Part shown: positions 1 through 9,000 of the stretch, one piece after another
Layout: each line of letters starts with the position of its first letter
Position numbering within the stretch: position 1 is the first letter of the stretch
From: Buchananella felis
GTDB taxonomy: Bacteria; Actinomycetota; Actinomycetes; Actinomycetales; Actinomycetaceae
Assembly (NCBI RefSeq): GCF_041380015.1
Contig: NZ_CP159978.1
Reading direction: 5' to 3' (one strand)
Length of the DNA stretch: 64,000 nucleotides
Program-made: the position numbers and the translations under genes
The notes under the pieces: generated by a model
What the model was told of the DNA's origin: nothing
Database searches by the model: none
Seen by the model: the letters and a program-made list of their open reading frames with translations, nothing else

Positions 1-1
1 G

Positions 2-280
2 GACGAGTCGCAGAACTGGACCGAGGAGGGCCTGCAAAACCAGGTGCAGCAGACCGTGTACCTGCAGCGTCTGGCCCGCCGCCTGGGTGCCACCGCAGCC
101 AGTGCCTTCGGGGCCGGTTTTGGTGGCTCTGTTTGGGCACTGGTCCCCACGGCGCAGGCCGAGTCCTTCGCGGCCGAGTGGAAGGCCGCCTACCAGGCCC
201 GCTTCGAGGACGAGGCGCCGCGCGCCTCCACCATCATCACCCGCCCCGGCAAGGGTGTGGAGCGTGAGCACGTCGCCTGA
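2..280 (+). CDS. galK: galactokinase-like GHMP kinase, C-terminal fragment
   Basis: Only the last 92 codons lie inside the window; the gene enters from the left edge and stops with TGA. The fragment carries the glycine-rich SAFGAGFGGSVWAL, which fits GHMP-kinase motif 3, the loop that closes over ATP and sugar in galactokinases. It ends with a typical C-terminal beta strand, STIITRPGKG. Galactokinase phosphorylates galactose at C1 for the Leloir pathway. Other GHMP sugar kinases share this motif, so substrate identity is an inference from the overall resemblance. No Leloir partner gene is visible. Confidence 0.7.
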   Translation, partial: DESQNWTEEGLQNQVQQTVYLQRLARRLGATAASAFGAGFGGSVWALVPTAQAESFAAEWKAAYQARFEDEAPRASTIITRPGKGVEREHVA

Positions 281-322
281 CGGACCCGCAGGCGCGAGTG
301 CGGCCGCCCGGCGCGCCCCCTA

Positions 323-407
323 GCTCGCAAGTGTTGCATTGGGGTACATCCGACCGATTGGGGGCACGCCCCCGAGCGGTCGGATGTACCCCGACCGCAC
401 GTTTGTA
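323..407. repeat. 85-bp dispersed hairpin repeat, copy 1
   Basis: A perfect 16-bp inverted repeat (341-356 with 377-392) encloses a 20-nt loop that can itself fold as GGGGG-CACG-CCCCC. The conserved block is longer than the stem: 74 of 85 positions match the second copy at 49520-49604, including the flanks GCTCGCAA and TTGTA. One stem base pair differs between copies by a compensatory C-G to G-C change. It lies in non-coding DNA between the galactokinase-like gene and tRNA-Arg. It could be a REP-like mobile element, a structured RNA or a protein-binding site. Confidence 0.8.
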
Positions 408-495
408 GCACCGGGGGCGTCCCGAGGCCCCGGGGCCCGGGGCCCCACCCCTAGCCACCCCACCCCTGGCCGCCCCGAGAGAGGCGCGAATGGAA

Positions 496-533
496 AAGTC
501 CCGGGACATCCACTAAAGGATGTCCCGGGACTT
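496..533 (-). terminator. intrinsic terminator of tRNA-Arg
   Basis: A perfect 16-bp inverted repeat (496-511 with 518-533) with a six-base loop lies just downstream of tRNA-Arg on the minus strand. It is followed by TTTT in that direction, so it should end the tRNA transcript. Confidence 0.85.
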
Positions 534-541
534 CACAGTCG

Positions 542-614
542 TGCCCCAGAAAGGATTCGAACCTTCGACTTCTTGCTCCGGAGGCAAGCGCTCTATCCAC
601 TGAGCTACCAGGGC
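542..614 (-). tRNA. tRNA-Arg (anticodon CCG)
   Basis: The minus strand folds as a full cloverleaf of 73 nt. The acceptor stem is GCCCTGG with CTGGGGC, including two G-U wobbles. The D arm begins TAGCTCAG. The anticodon stem CTTGC/GCAAG surrounds the loop CTCCGGA with anticodon CCG, and the T arm is GAAGG-TTCGAAT-CCTTT. CCA is not encoded. It reads CGG arginine codons. Confidence 0.95.
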
Positions 615-719
615 GCGTCCTACATTCTAGCAAGGTTTGGGCCCTGCCCGCACTCGCAAGCCTTGTCGCGCCCGCCTCACCGCCCGTGCCCCGCACCGAC
701 CGGCGCCCGGCCGGCCCCC

Positions 720-2225
720 TCAGCGCTCGCTGGAGCGCACCTGCGCGGTCAGGTCCGGGGTAAAGCTCGGCTCGTCCAGCGGAACGATGGGGCGGCGCAC
801 GTGGCGGTAGCCCAGGCGCGTCTGGTCCTGGTCCACGGCGCCCGGGCTGAGCGCCATCACCCAGTCGGAGGCCGCCTGCGCCAGGTCCGGTTCCAGGTAG
901 CCGATCTTGACCACCACCACCTCGCAGCTGCCCAGCGGCTGCCCGGCCGCCTCGAACTGCCGCGCCGTGGCGAACTGCGTGCGCGCGGAAGTCAGGACCA
1001 CCCGCACCCCGCCGCAGTCGACCACCGCGCTCGGCCCGCCGCGCTCCTCCTGGAACAGGTGGACGACGCTGCCCTCCAGCCGCACCGCCGGCTCGCCCGC
1101 CTCCAGCACCACCCGGGCCCCCAGCCCGGCTGCCTCTGCGGCCGCAACCGCTGCGGGGGCGTGCAGGGAGGCGAACACGACGCGCCGCCGCCCGGCCCGC
1201 GCCAGGTAGTGGCCCAGCACTGCGGTGGAGGTGTCCGTGCCGCCGGCGCCGGGGTTATCGCCCGTGTCAGAGACGAAGAAGGGGGCGGCCACGCTCCTCA
1301 GGGAGCGCTCCACCGCCTCCTCCACCCCGGCCACGGGGCCAACGAACTCGAAGTCGGCGGCGCGCCCCCACACCCGCTCGGCCAACTGCTCGGCGGCCCG
1401 GCGCACCGCCTCCTGATCGGGCCCACAAGCCACGACTGCGGTGTGGCAGCGTTCCTCGTCCGCCCAAGGAAATCCCATCCAGAGGGCGACGTCGGCCACC
1501 CCGTCCCCACACAACTCGGGGATGGCGGCGTAGAGGGAGGCGCCGGGCTCCACGCGGGTGGAGGTCTTCTCCCCCGGCAGCAGGATCGGCACCGCCACGC
1601 GGGCGCGATACCAGGGCCGGGGCGACTCGATCAGCGCCAGCAGGTTGGTCACCGCCCGGAACCTGGTGCCCGGCTGGTCCTCGTGCGGGGCGGTGCGGTA
1701 GCAGGTCAGCAGGTCGCAGACCTCGAACAGGGCCGGCGAGACGTTGCCGTGCAGGTCCATGGAGGCGCTGATCGGCACCCCGGGGCCCACGATCCGGCGC
1801 ACCCAGGCGGCGATCTGCCCCTCGGCATCCGTCATGCCCTCCACGCTCATCGCGCCGTGGATGTCCAGCAGCACTCCGTCCAGGCCGCCGGCCACGGCGG
1901 CGCGCAGCAGGCGCTCGTACTCCTCCCACCAGGCGGCAAAGAACTCCGCGCTCACGACCCCGCCCGGCAGGGCCCGGGCGTGCACCAGCGGCACCCACTC
2001 CACGTCCTCCAGCAGCGGGATCACATTGGACTGCCCCGGGGCGGGCTTGCCGCGCGGCGCCTGCGGGTTGATCCACGGGTAGGCGGCTAGCAGTTCCTGG
2101 CCGCGCAGCACCGTAAAGTCCGCCCATCCCGAGCGGTAGGGCGTGTACTGCGAGGACTCGATGTGAATGCCGCCAACGGCGATGCGGCGCGGCCTGGGGG
2201 CGGCGGGAGGAACGTCGTGCACCAT
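720..2225 (-). CDS. M81 family (MlrC-like) metallopeptidase
   Basis: The 501-residue product matches the M81/MlrC layout (DUF1485 N-terminal and MlrC C-terminal domains). Conserved motifs are GGIHIESSQYTP near residue 18, LLDIHGAM ending at 126, SMDLHGNV at 155-162 and YRTAPHED at 176-183; these histidines and acidic residues are the expected metal ligands. MlrC itself is a cytoplasmic zinc enzyme of microcystin breakdown, and most relatives have unknown peptide or amide substrates. No signal peptide is seen. The gene stands alone between tRNA-Arg and the M23 peptidase, so context gives no substrate. Confidence 0.9.
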   Translation of the reverse strand: MVHDVPPAAPRPRRIAVGGIHIESSQYTPYRSGWADFTVLRGQELLAAYPWINPQAPRGKPAPGQSNVIPLLEDVEWVPLVHARALPGGVVSAEFFAAWWEEYERLLRAAVAGGLDGVLLDIHGAMSVEGMTDAEGQIAAWVRRIVGPGVPISASMDLHGNVSPALFEVCDLLTCYRTAPHEDQPGTRFRAVTNLLALIESPRPWYRARVAVPILLPGEKTSTRVEPGASLYAAIPELCGDGVADVALWMGFPWADEERCHTAVVACGPDQEAVRRAAEQLAERVWGRAADFEFVGPVAGVEEAVERSLRSVAAPFFVSDTGDNPGAGGTDTSTAVLGHYLARAGRRRVVFASLHAPAAVAAAEAAGLGARVVLEAGEPAVRLEGSVVHLFQEERGGPSAVVDCGGVRVVLTSARTQFATARQFEAAGQPLGSCEVVVVKIGYLEPDLAQAASDWVMALSPGAVDQDQTRLGYRHVRRPIVPLDEPSFTPDLTAQVRSSER

Positions 2226-2251
2226 CCCAGCCTAGACGCCGGGCGGGATGC

Positions 2252-3334
2252 TCAGTCGCAGGAGCCGGGGGCGACGGCGTCGTGGTCCGCCAGGAATACC
2301 TCCGGGTCCACCACCTTGCCGTCGATGTGCACCTCGAAGTGCAGGTGCGGGCCGGTGGAGACACCCGAGTTGCCGACGCCTGCAATGTGCTGGCCGGCCG
2401 TCACCCTCTGCCCCACCTCCACGTAGACCGTGTGCGGGTAGAGGTGCAGGTAGGCGGTCTCGAAGACCTCACCCTTGTACTCGTGGCTCACCGTCATCGA
2501 CGTACCGTAGGCGTCGGTGACGATCTCCTTCACCTCGCCGTCGGTGGGCGCGAAGATCGGGGTGTCGATCGGGGCGGCGTAGTCCACGCCCTCGTGGAAG
2601 GTGTAGGTGCCACGCACCGGGTGAACCCGGTAGCCGAACGGCGAGGTCAGGTCGTAGCTGGAGGGCACCATCGGGCGGAACAGCGGGGCCTCGTCGGAGT
2701 AGGCGGCGCGCAGGCCGTCGGCGGCGGTGGAGACGTTCACCGTGCAGGGCTTGACCGGGTTCTCCAGCGCCTGGCGGGCGCGAGCGCGGGTGGCGGCCTG
2801 CGGGACGGCCGCCAGCGCGGCGGTACGGCTCTCCGCCTCCTGCAGGGAGTCCAGCACCGAGCCGCCGGCGGCAACGGCGCGCTCACCCGGCTCCAGCTGA
2901 GCGGCGTTGAGCGCGGTGACCGTGGAACCCGGCAGGGAGATAGCCAGCGGGACCGAGATGGCCAGCAGGGCGGTGGCAACCGCCCCGGCGGCCGCGGCGC
3001 GCATGCCGATGCGGCGGCGCTTGGCGCTGCCCCCGTCTGCGTGACGGGCACGCTCCACGGCCATCTGCAGCGAGGCCGCAGCGGACTGCTCGGCGGGCGC
3101 GGACAAGGCAGAGGTGGGCGAGGCGGGCGCGGCCGCAGACATGGCGGGCGCGGGCCGCTCGGCGGGCGCGGGCTGCGCTGCGGTGGGCCGCTCAACCGGC
3201 GCCTGGGTGCGCAGGGAGCGACGCGAGGGCAGCGGGGAAACCAAGGGCGCTTCTTCCTGCAGCGGGGTTGCCGACTGCGCCGCTGCTGCGGCCTGCGCGC
3301 GCAGCTCCCGACGGCTGGGAAGACGTGAACTCAC
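2252..3334 (-). CDS. membrane-anchored M23 (LytM) peptidoglycan endopeptidase
   Basis: With the GTG start at 3334, preceded by AAGGG at good spacing, the protein has 360 residues. An upstream in-frame TTG at 3355 is less likely. The N-terminus carries two copies of LPSRRxLR, about 30 residues apart. An Ala/Pro-rich linker, a basic stretch (AKRRR) and one membrane segment at about 111-134 follow. The C-terminal LytM domain has HEGVD at about 247 and HLHFE at about 330, the zinc-binding and catalytic motifs. It should cut cross-bridges or stem peptides in the cell wall, with the long N-terminal region in the cytoplasm. Confidence 0.9.
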   Translation of the reverse strand: MSSRLPSRRELRAQAAAAAQSATPLQEEAPLVSPLPSRRSLRTQAPVERPTAAQPAPAERPAPAMSAAAPASPTSALSAPAEQSAAASLQMAVERARHADGGSAKRRRIGMRAAAAGAVATALLAISVPLAISLPGSTVTALNAAQLEPGERAVAAGGSVLDSLQEAESRTAALAAVPQAATRARARQALENPVKPCTVNVSTAADGLRAAYSDEAPLFRPMVPSSYDLTSPFGYRVHPVRGTYTFHEGVDYAAPIDTPIFAPTDGEVKEIVTDAYGTSMTVSHEYKGEVFETAYLHLYPHTVYVEVGQRVTAGQHIAGVGNSGVSTGPHLHFEVHIDGKVVDPEVFLADHDAVAPGSCD

Positions 3335-3447
3335 AAGGCGCCCTTCGATCGACAACGCTCAAATAGTAACGGGAAGGTAACAGCGGCACCACCGGCGCGA
3401 GCGCCCCTGTGAATGACTTACATCACGCCCCTATCGGGCACACCGGT

Positions 3448-4488
3448 TTAGTCCTGTTTTCCCCGCTGCATGGAGTCGCGCACCTCACCAACCAGCTCCT
3501 CCAGGATGTCCTCCAGGAACACCATTCCCACCAGCTGCTCGCCCTCCAGCACGCGGGCCAGGTGGGAACCGGAGGCCTGCATCGCGCGCAGCGCCGTCTC
3601 CACCTCGTCGTCCGCCTGCACGGCCGCGATCCGGCGCATGCGCCAGGCCGGCACGGGCTCGTCGCGCATCGCTGCGGGCACCGCGATGGCGTCCTTGATG
3701 TGCACGTAGCCCTCGAACTGACCGTCACGCTCCAGCGGGTAGCGGGAGTAGCCGGTCTGGGCCACGGCGGCCTCCACCCCGGCCGGGCTCACCCCGGCCG
3801 GCAGCGTCACCAGCTCCTCCGGCGGCACCATCACGTCCCGGGCGCAGTGGTCTGAGAATTCGATGGCGCCGCTGAGCAGACCGCCCTCATCCACCAGCAC
3901 GCCCTGGGCCTGGGAGTGCTCCACGATCGTGGCGACCTCCTCTACGGTGAACGCAGAGACCACCTCGCTCTTGGGCTCCACCTTCATGGCGCGCAGCATG
4001 GCGTTGGCGGAGTTATCCAGCAGCCGCAGCACCGGGTTGAGCATCGCCACGGCGCGCCGGATCACCGGGGCCATGGCCAGCGAGGCGCCCTCCGGGTTGG
4101 CCACGGCCAGGTTCTTCGGCACCATCTCCCCCAGCACCACGTGCAGGTAGACCACCATGGACACCGCGATCACCACGGCAACCACGTGGGCCGCGCCGCC
4201 GCCCAGGCCCACGTAGGTGAGCGGACGCTCCAACAGGTGCGCCAGGGCCGGCTCTGCGATCACGCCCAGGCCGGTGGAGCACACGGTCACGCCGAGCTGG
4301 GCGAAGGCCAGCACCATGGAGACGTTCTCCATCGCGTGCAGGGCGTCCTTGGCCCCGCGTCTGCCCTCGTCCACCAGCGGCTCGATCCGCGAGCGCCGCG
4401 CGGAGAGAATGGCGAACTCTGCCGCCACGAAGAATGCGTTTAGGGCCAGCAGGCCCAGGCCCACTAGGAGCGCGGTGGTGGTGTTCAC
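3448..4488 (-). CDS. CNNM/CBS-domain membrane protein (HlyC/CorC family), short paralogue
   Basis: The 346-residue protein has an N-terminal CNNM (DUF21) membrane domain (AFFVAAEFAILSARRSRIE, then several hydrophobic helices and GEMVPKNLAVANPEGA). A CBS pair follows, with ARDVMVPPEELVTLPAG and the end motif VGMVFLEDILEELVGEV. It stops right after the CBS pair and lacks the C-terminal CorC_HlyC domain of its neighbour. The family is linked to divalent-cation (Mg/Co) transport or tolerance. The GTG start overlaps the stop of the upstream paralogue in GTGA, so the two are translationally coupled and may form a heteromer. Confidence 0.88.
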   Translation of the reverse strand: MNTTTALLVGLGLLALNAFFVAAEFAILSARRSRIEPLVDEGRRGAKDALHAMENVSMVLAFAQLGVTVCSTGLGVIAEPALAHLLERPLTYVGLGGGAAHVVAVVIAVSMVVYLHVVLGEMVPKNLAVANPEGASLAMAPVIRRAVAMLNPVLRLLDNSANAMLRAMKVEPKSEVVSAFTVEEVATIVEHSQAQGVLVDEGGLLSGAIEFSDHCARDVMVPPEELVTLPAGVSPAGVEAAVAQTGYSRYPLERDGQFEGYVHIKDAIAVPAAMRDEPVPAWRMRRIAAVQADDEVETALRAMQASGSHLARVLEGEQLVGMVFLEDILEELVGEVRDSMQRGKQD

Positions 4489-5807
4489 GCCTCTGCCTCC
4501 TGCTGCTCCTCGATCTCGCGGACGGACAGGCGCACAACGCGCCGCCCGTCCATCGCCGTCACCTGGAGCCTGACGCGGGCCACCTCTACGACGTCGCCCA
4601 CCGCCGGGATCCGGCCCAGCCGCTCCATGACCAGGCCGGCCAGGGTCTCGTAGGGGCCGTCGTCGGGCACCACCAGGCCGCACTCGCTGGCCAGCTCGTC
4701 CGGGCGCAGCAGCCCGGGCACCGACCACGCGCCGGAAGCGGTGCGGGCGGGCACCAGGCGGGAGCGGTCGTGCTCGTCGGCCACCTCTCCCACGATCTCC
4801 TCCACCACGTCCTCCAGGGTGACGATGCCGGAGGTGCCGCCGTATTCGTCCACCACTATCGCCAGCGGCACGCCCTTTTCCCGCAGGTCCACCAGGAGGC
4901 CGGCCAGTTCCACCGTCTCCGGCACCCGAAAGACCTCGGAGGTGAGGGAAGCGCTCAGCACCGGCACCTCGGCGCGGCGCTCGAACGGCACGGCCACGGC
5001 GCGGCGCAGGTGGGCCACGCCCAGAACGTCGTCCAGGTCCTCGCCGATGACGGGGAAGCGGGAGTTACCGGTCTGCACGGCCAGCGCCACCACGTCTGCT
5101 GCGGTGGCGTCCTTGCGCAGGCAGTGGACGCGCCCGCGGTCTGTCATCACGTCCTTGGCCGTCAGGGAGGAGATCCCGATCGAGCGGGTCAGCAGCTGGG
5201 CCGTGCCCACGTCCAGGGTGCCCTCCTCTGCGCTGCGGCGCACTAGGGCCGCCAGCTCCGGCGCGGACCTGCCGCCGCTGAGCTCCTCGACCGGCTCTAC
5301 CCCGAAGCGGCGCACCACCCAGTCCGCGTGGGAGTTGAGCAGGCGGATGGCGGGGCGCAGCGCGGAGGTGAACAGCATCTGCAGCGGGGTGACCCGCCCG
5401 GCCACCGCCAGCGGGTCCGCGAGCGCCAGGTTCTTGGGTACCAGCTCGCCGAAGATCATCGACAGGCCGTTGGTGATGACGAACGCCAGCGCCAGCGCGA
5501 TACCGGTGGCGGCCGCCGCGCCCATCCAGGCGCCCAGCGAGTCGGCCAGCAGGTCTCCGATCGCCACCTGGGTGGTGTAGCCCAGCAGGATCGTGGTCAG
5601 GGTGATGCCCACCTGGGAGGAGGAGAGCTCCAGGGACAGGCGCTTGAGCGCGGTCAGAATCACCGCAGCGCGCTTGTCGCCCTCGGCGGCGCGCTTTTCC
5701 ACGCTCGCCTGGTCCAGGGCGACCAGCGAGAACTCGGTGGCGACGAACAGGGCGGTGCCCAGGATGAGGGGCAGCCCCAGCGCGATGAAGACGATGTTGG
5801 CGATCAC
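4485..5807 (-). CDS. CNNM/CBS-domain membrane protein with CorC_HlyC domain
   Basis: The 440-residue protein is the full-length member of the pair. It has a CNNM membrane domain (ALFVATEFSLVALDQASVEK at the start, GELVPKNLALADPLAVA), two CBS domains (AKDVMTDRGRVHCLRKDAT; GGTSGIVTLEDVVEEIVGEV) and a C-terminal CorC_HlyC domain from about residue 345 (WSVPGLLRPDELASECG). Family members are Mg2+/Co2+ efflux or uptake regulators; the old name hemolysin is historical. It is the first gene of a two-gene operon and overlaps the shorter paralogue by 4 bp. It faces kgd across a 259-bp divergent region. Confidence 0.9.
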   Translation of the reverse strand: MIANIVFIALGLPLILGTALFVATEFSLVALDQASVEKRAAEGDKRAAVILTALKRLSLELSSSQVGITLTTILLGYTTQVAIGDLLADSLGAWMGAAAATGIALALAFVITNGLSMIFGELVPKNLALADPLAVAGRVTPLQMLFTSALRPAIRLLNSHADWVVRRFGVEPVEELSGGRSAPELAALVRRSAEEGTLDVGTAQLLTRSIGISSLTAKDVMTDRGRVHCLRKDATAADVVALAVQTGNSRFPVIGEDLDDVLGVAHLRRAVAVPFERRAEVPVLSASLTSEVFRVPETVELAGLLVDLREKGVPLAIVVDEYGGTSGIVTLEDVVEEIVGEVADEHDRSRLVPARTASGAWSVPGLLRPDELASECGLVVPDDGPYETLAGLVMERLGRIPAVGDVVEVARVRLQVTAMDGRRVVRLSVREIEEQQEAEA

Positions 5808-5970
5808 GGCGTCACGTTCTGGTGACTATGCGGAGTGTCCATTGGTCCCAATTCTACGGGAGGCCTCCTGGCAAGGGGCGGCGCCTTGCTAGCTCTTGTG
5901 AGTTGAGCGGGCGCGCCTTTAGGGGGACTTTGGCGGCCTTTTACGCTCGCCGATCCGCTTGGGGCGAATT

Positions 5971-5984
5971 GGGCCTAAAGGCCC
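5971..5984. promoter_or_regulatory. palindrome in the divergent CNNM/kgd intergenic region
   Basis: GGGCCTAAAGGCCC is a perfect 6-bp inverted repeat with a 2-base centre. It lies in the 259-bp non-coding region between the divergent CNNM operon and kgd, about 82 bp upstream of the kgd start. It could be an operator; nothing identifies the regulator. Confidence 0.3.
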
Positions 5985-6066
5985 GGTTCGGGGAGATTTT
6001 GTGACCTCGATGGCCCTACGCTTGTTTGCGGCGTCACACTGACGCGGCGACAGATAGGGATGCAGC

Positions 6067-9000
6067 GTGGCAGATCTGGACTTCGGAGCAAATGGTTGGC
6101 TCATCGAGGAATTGCGGGAGCGCTTTGAGGCCGACCCGACCTCAGTAACCCCCGCCTGGCGCACCTTCTTTGAAACCGGCGCCCTCCCCTCCACCGGTGT
6201 GGACGACGCTGCCGCGCCCAGCGGGGCAAAACTGTCCGCCTTCGTTGGCGAACCGGCCGGAGCCACCGGCCCCCAGGAAGTGGACGCACCCGGCGGGGCG
6301 GCCGGCGGCAACGTCGTCCAAACGCCCCCGGGCGCGCAGGCCGGCTTCCACGACCCCGCGCCGGCCACGCACGAGGCCGAGGCGCTGGCGAACCTGCAAA
6401 CCGCGCCGGCGCCCGTCCCGCTCACCCCGCCGGTCGGGCCCGCCAGCCAGGTCCCCGAGGAGGCCATCGACGGCGCCCCCACCCCCAAGGCCTCAGCCCC
6501 CGAAGGACGCGAGCCCGCCCGGTCCAGCGTGCTGCTAGACACCACGCGCTCCGACCTGCCCCCCGCTCCCCCGGTGGCGATCGCCCCGCCCTCCTCCCCC
6601 TACGCGGCCCGCCGCCTAGCGCCGGACTCCCCCATGGGCGCCCAGGCCATCGAGGAGGACACCACCACGCGCCTGCGCGGCATGGCCGCCAAGATCGTGC
6701 AAAACATGGAGGCCTCCCTGGCCGTACCCACCGCCACCTCGGTGCGCACCGTCCCAGCCAAGCTGCTCATCGAGAACCGGGCCCTCATCAACGACTACCT
6801 GGCCCGCACCCGCGGCGGCAAGATCTCATTCACCCACCTGATCGGCTACGCCATGGTGGAGGCGCTGGCCGAAATGCCGGCCATGAACGTCGCCTACGGC
6901 GAGGAGGACGGCAAGCCGGCCCTGGTGCAGTTCGCGCACGTCGCGTTCGGCCTGGCCATCGACATCGCCAAGGAAGACGGCACCCGCCAGCTCCTGGTGC
7001 CCGCCATCAAGGAAGCAGACCTGCTCACCTTCGACAAGTTCGTCGACGCCTACGAGGACGTGGTCAAGCGGGCCCGCACCGGCGCGCTCACCGCCGCCGA
7101 CTTCGGTGCCACCGCCACCCTGACCAACCCCGGCGGGCTGGGCACCGTCCACTCCGTGCCGCGCCTCATGGCCGGCCAGGGCGTGATCGTGGGCGTGGGC
7201 TCCATGGACTACCCGGCCGAGTTCGCCGGCGCCTCCGCCCAGGCCCTGGCCCGGGGCGCCGTGGGCCGCACCGTCACCCTTACCTCCACCTACGACCACC
7301 GCGTCATCCAGGGCGCCGGCTCCGGCGAATTCCTGCGCCTGATCCACCAAAAGCTCATCGGCGCCGACGGCTTCTACCGCCGCGTCTTCTCCCAGCTGCG
7401 CATCCCCTACGAGGTGCTGGAGTGGGTGGCCGACGTCGAATACGACTCGGTGACCGAGAAGGACAAGCCCGCCCGCATCATCGAGCTGATCCACGCCTAC
7501 CGCTCGCGCGGCCACCTGGCGGCGGACACCGACCCGCTCAGCTACCGCACCCGCCAGCACCCCGACCTGAGCCTGAAGAACTACGGCCTGACCATCTGGG
7601 ACCTGGACCGCGAGTTTGCCACCGGCTCGTTCGGCAAGGCCCCCCAAATGAAGCTGCGAGACATCCTCTCCCAGCTGCGCGACACCTACACCGGCTCCAT
7701 CGGCATCGAATACATGCACATCCAGGACCCGGCCCAGCGCCGCTGGATGCAGGACACGATCGAGGGCACCCACCAGCGCCTGCCCCTGGACGTGCAAAAG
7801 CGCGCCCTGCGGATGCTGGGGCAGGCCGAGGCCTTCGAGGTGTTCTTGCAGACCAAGTTCGTGGGGCAAAAGCGCTTCTCCCTGGAGGGCGGCGAGTCCC
7901 TGATCCCGCTGCTGGACCGCCTGCTGGATGAGGCCGCCCACGAGGGCCTAGACGAGGTCGCCATCGGCATGGCCCACCGTGGCCGCCTGAACGTGCTGGC
8001 CAACATCGCCGGCAAGAGCTACGGCCAGATCTTCTCCGAATTCGAGTCCGGCGTGACCACCCTGGACGGCTCCGGTGACGTCAAGTACCACCTGGGCACC
8101 GAGGGCCACTACACCGGCACCGACGGCACCGGCACGCGCGTCTACCTGGCCGCCAACCCCTCCCACCTGGAGGCAGTCAACGGCGTCCTGGAGGGCGTGG
8201 TGCGCGCCAAGCAGGACCGCATGGGCCTGCCCGACGCCCACTTCCCCGTCATGCCGGTGCTCATCCACGGCGACTCGGCGTTCGCCGGCCAGGGCGTGGT
8301 CTACGAGACTCTCAACATGAGCCAGGTCAGCGCCTACCGCACCGGCGGCACCGTGCACATCATCGTCAACAACCAGATCGGCTTCACCACCGGCCCGCTC
8401 AACGCGCGCTCCACCAACTACTGCACGGACATGGCCAAGGGGCTACAGGTGCCGATCTTCCACGTCAACGGTGACGACATCGAGGCGGTGGCCCGGGTGG
8501 CCCAGCTGGCCTTCGCCTACCGCAACCAGTTCCACAAGGACGTGATCATCGACCTGACCTGCTACCGCCGTCGCGGGCACAACGAGGGCGACGACCCCTC
8601 GATGACCCAGCCGGTCATGTACTCCCTGATCGACCACAAGCCGGGCGTGCGAGAGACCTTCACCAGCGCCCTGGTGGGTCGCGGAGACATGACGCAAGAG
8701 GAGGCAGCCGCGCTCCTGGACGAGTTCAACACCGAGCTGGAAAACATCCTGGCCCAGACCAAGGAGCATGGTTGGCAGCGCGGCGCCCACGACGAGCACA
8801 CCGTGGCCGGCCTGGAGCGCCCCGAGTCCCAGCTGCCCGGCATGGGACAGATGATCGGCTGGACCTCCGCCGCTCCGCGCAGCGTGCTGGAGCGGATCGG
8901 GCAGGCCCACTCCCGCGTGCCGGCCGGCTTCAACCTGCACCCGAAGATGGCGCAGCTGTGCGAGCGCCGCGCCAAGATGACGCTGGAGGGCGGCATCGAC

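Noticed and set aside
339..2090. A 583-codon plus-strand open frame
   Set aside because: It runs antisense to the M81 gene and through the tRNA; it arises from third-position GC bias. The M81 frame has clear family motifs.
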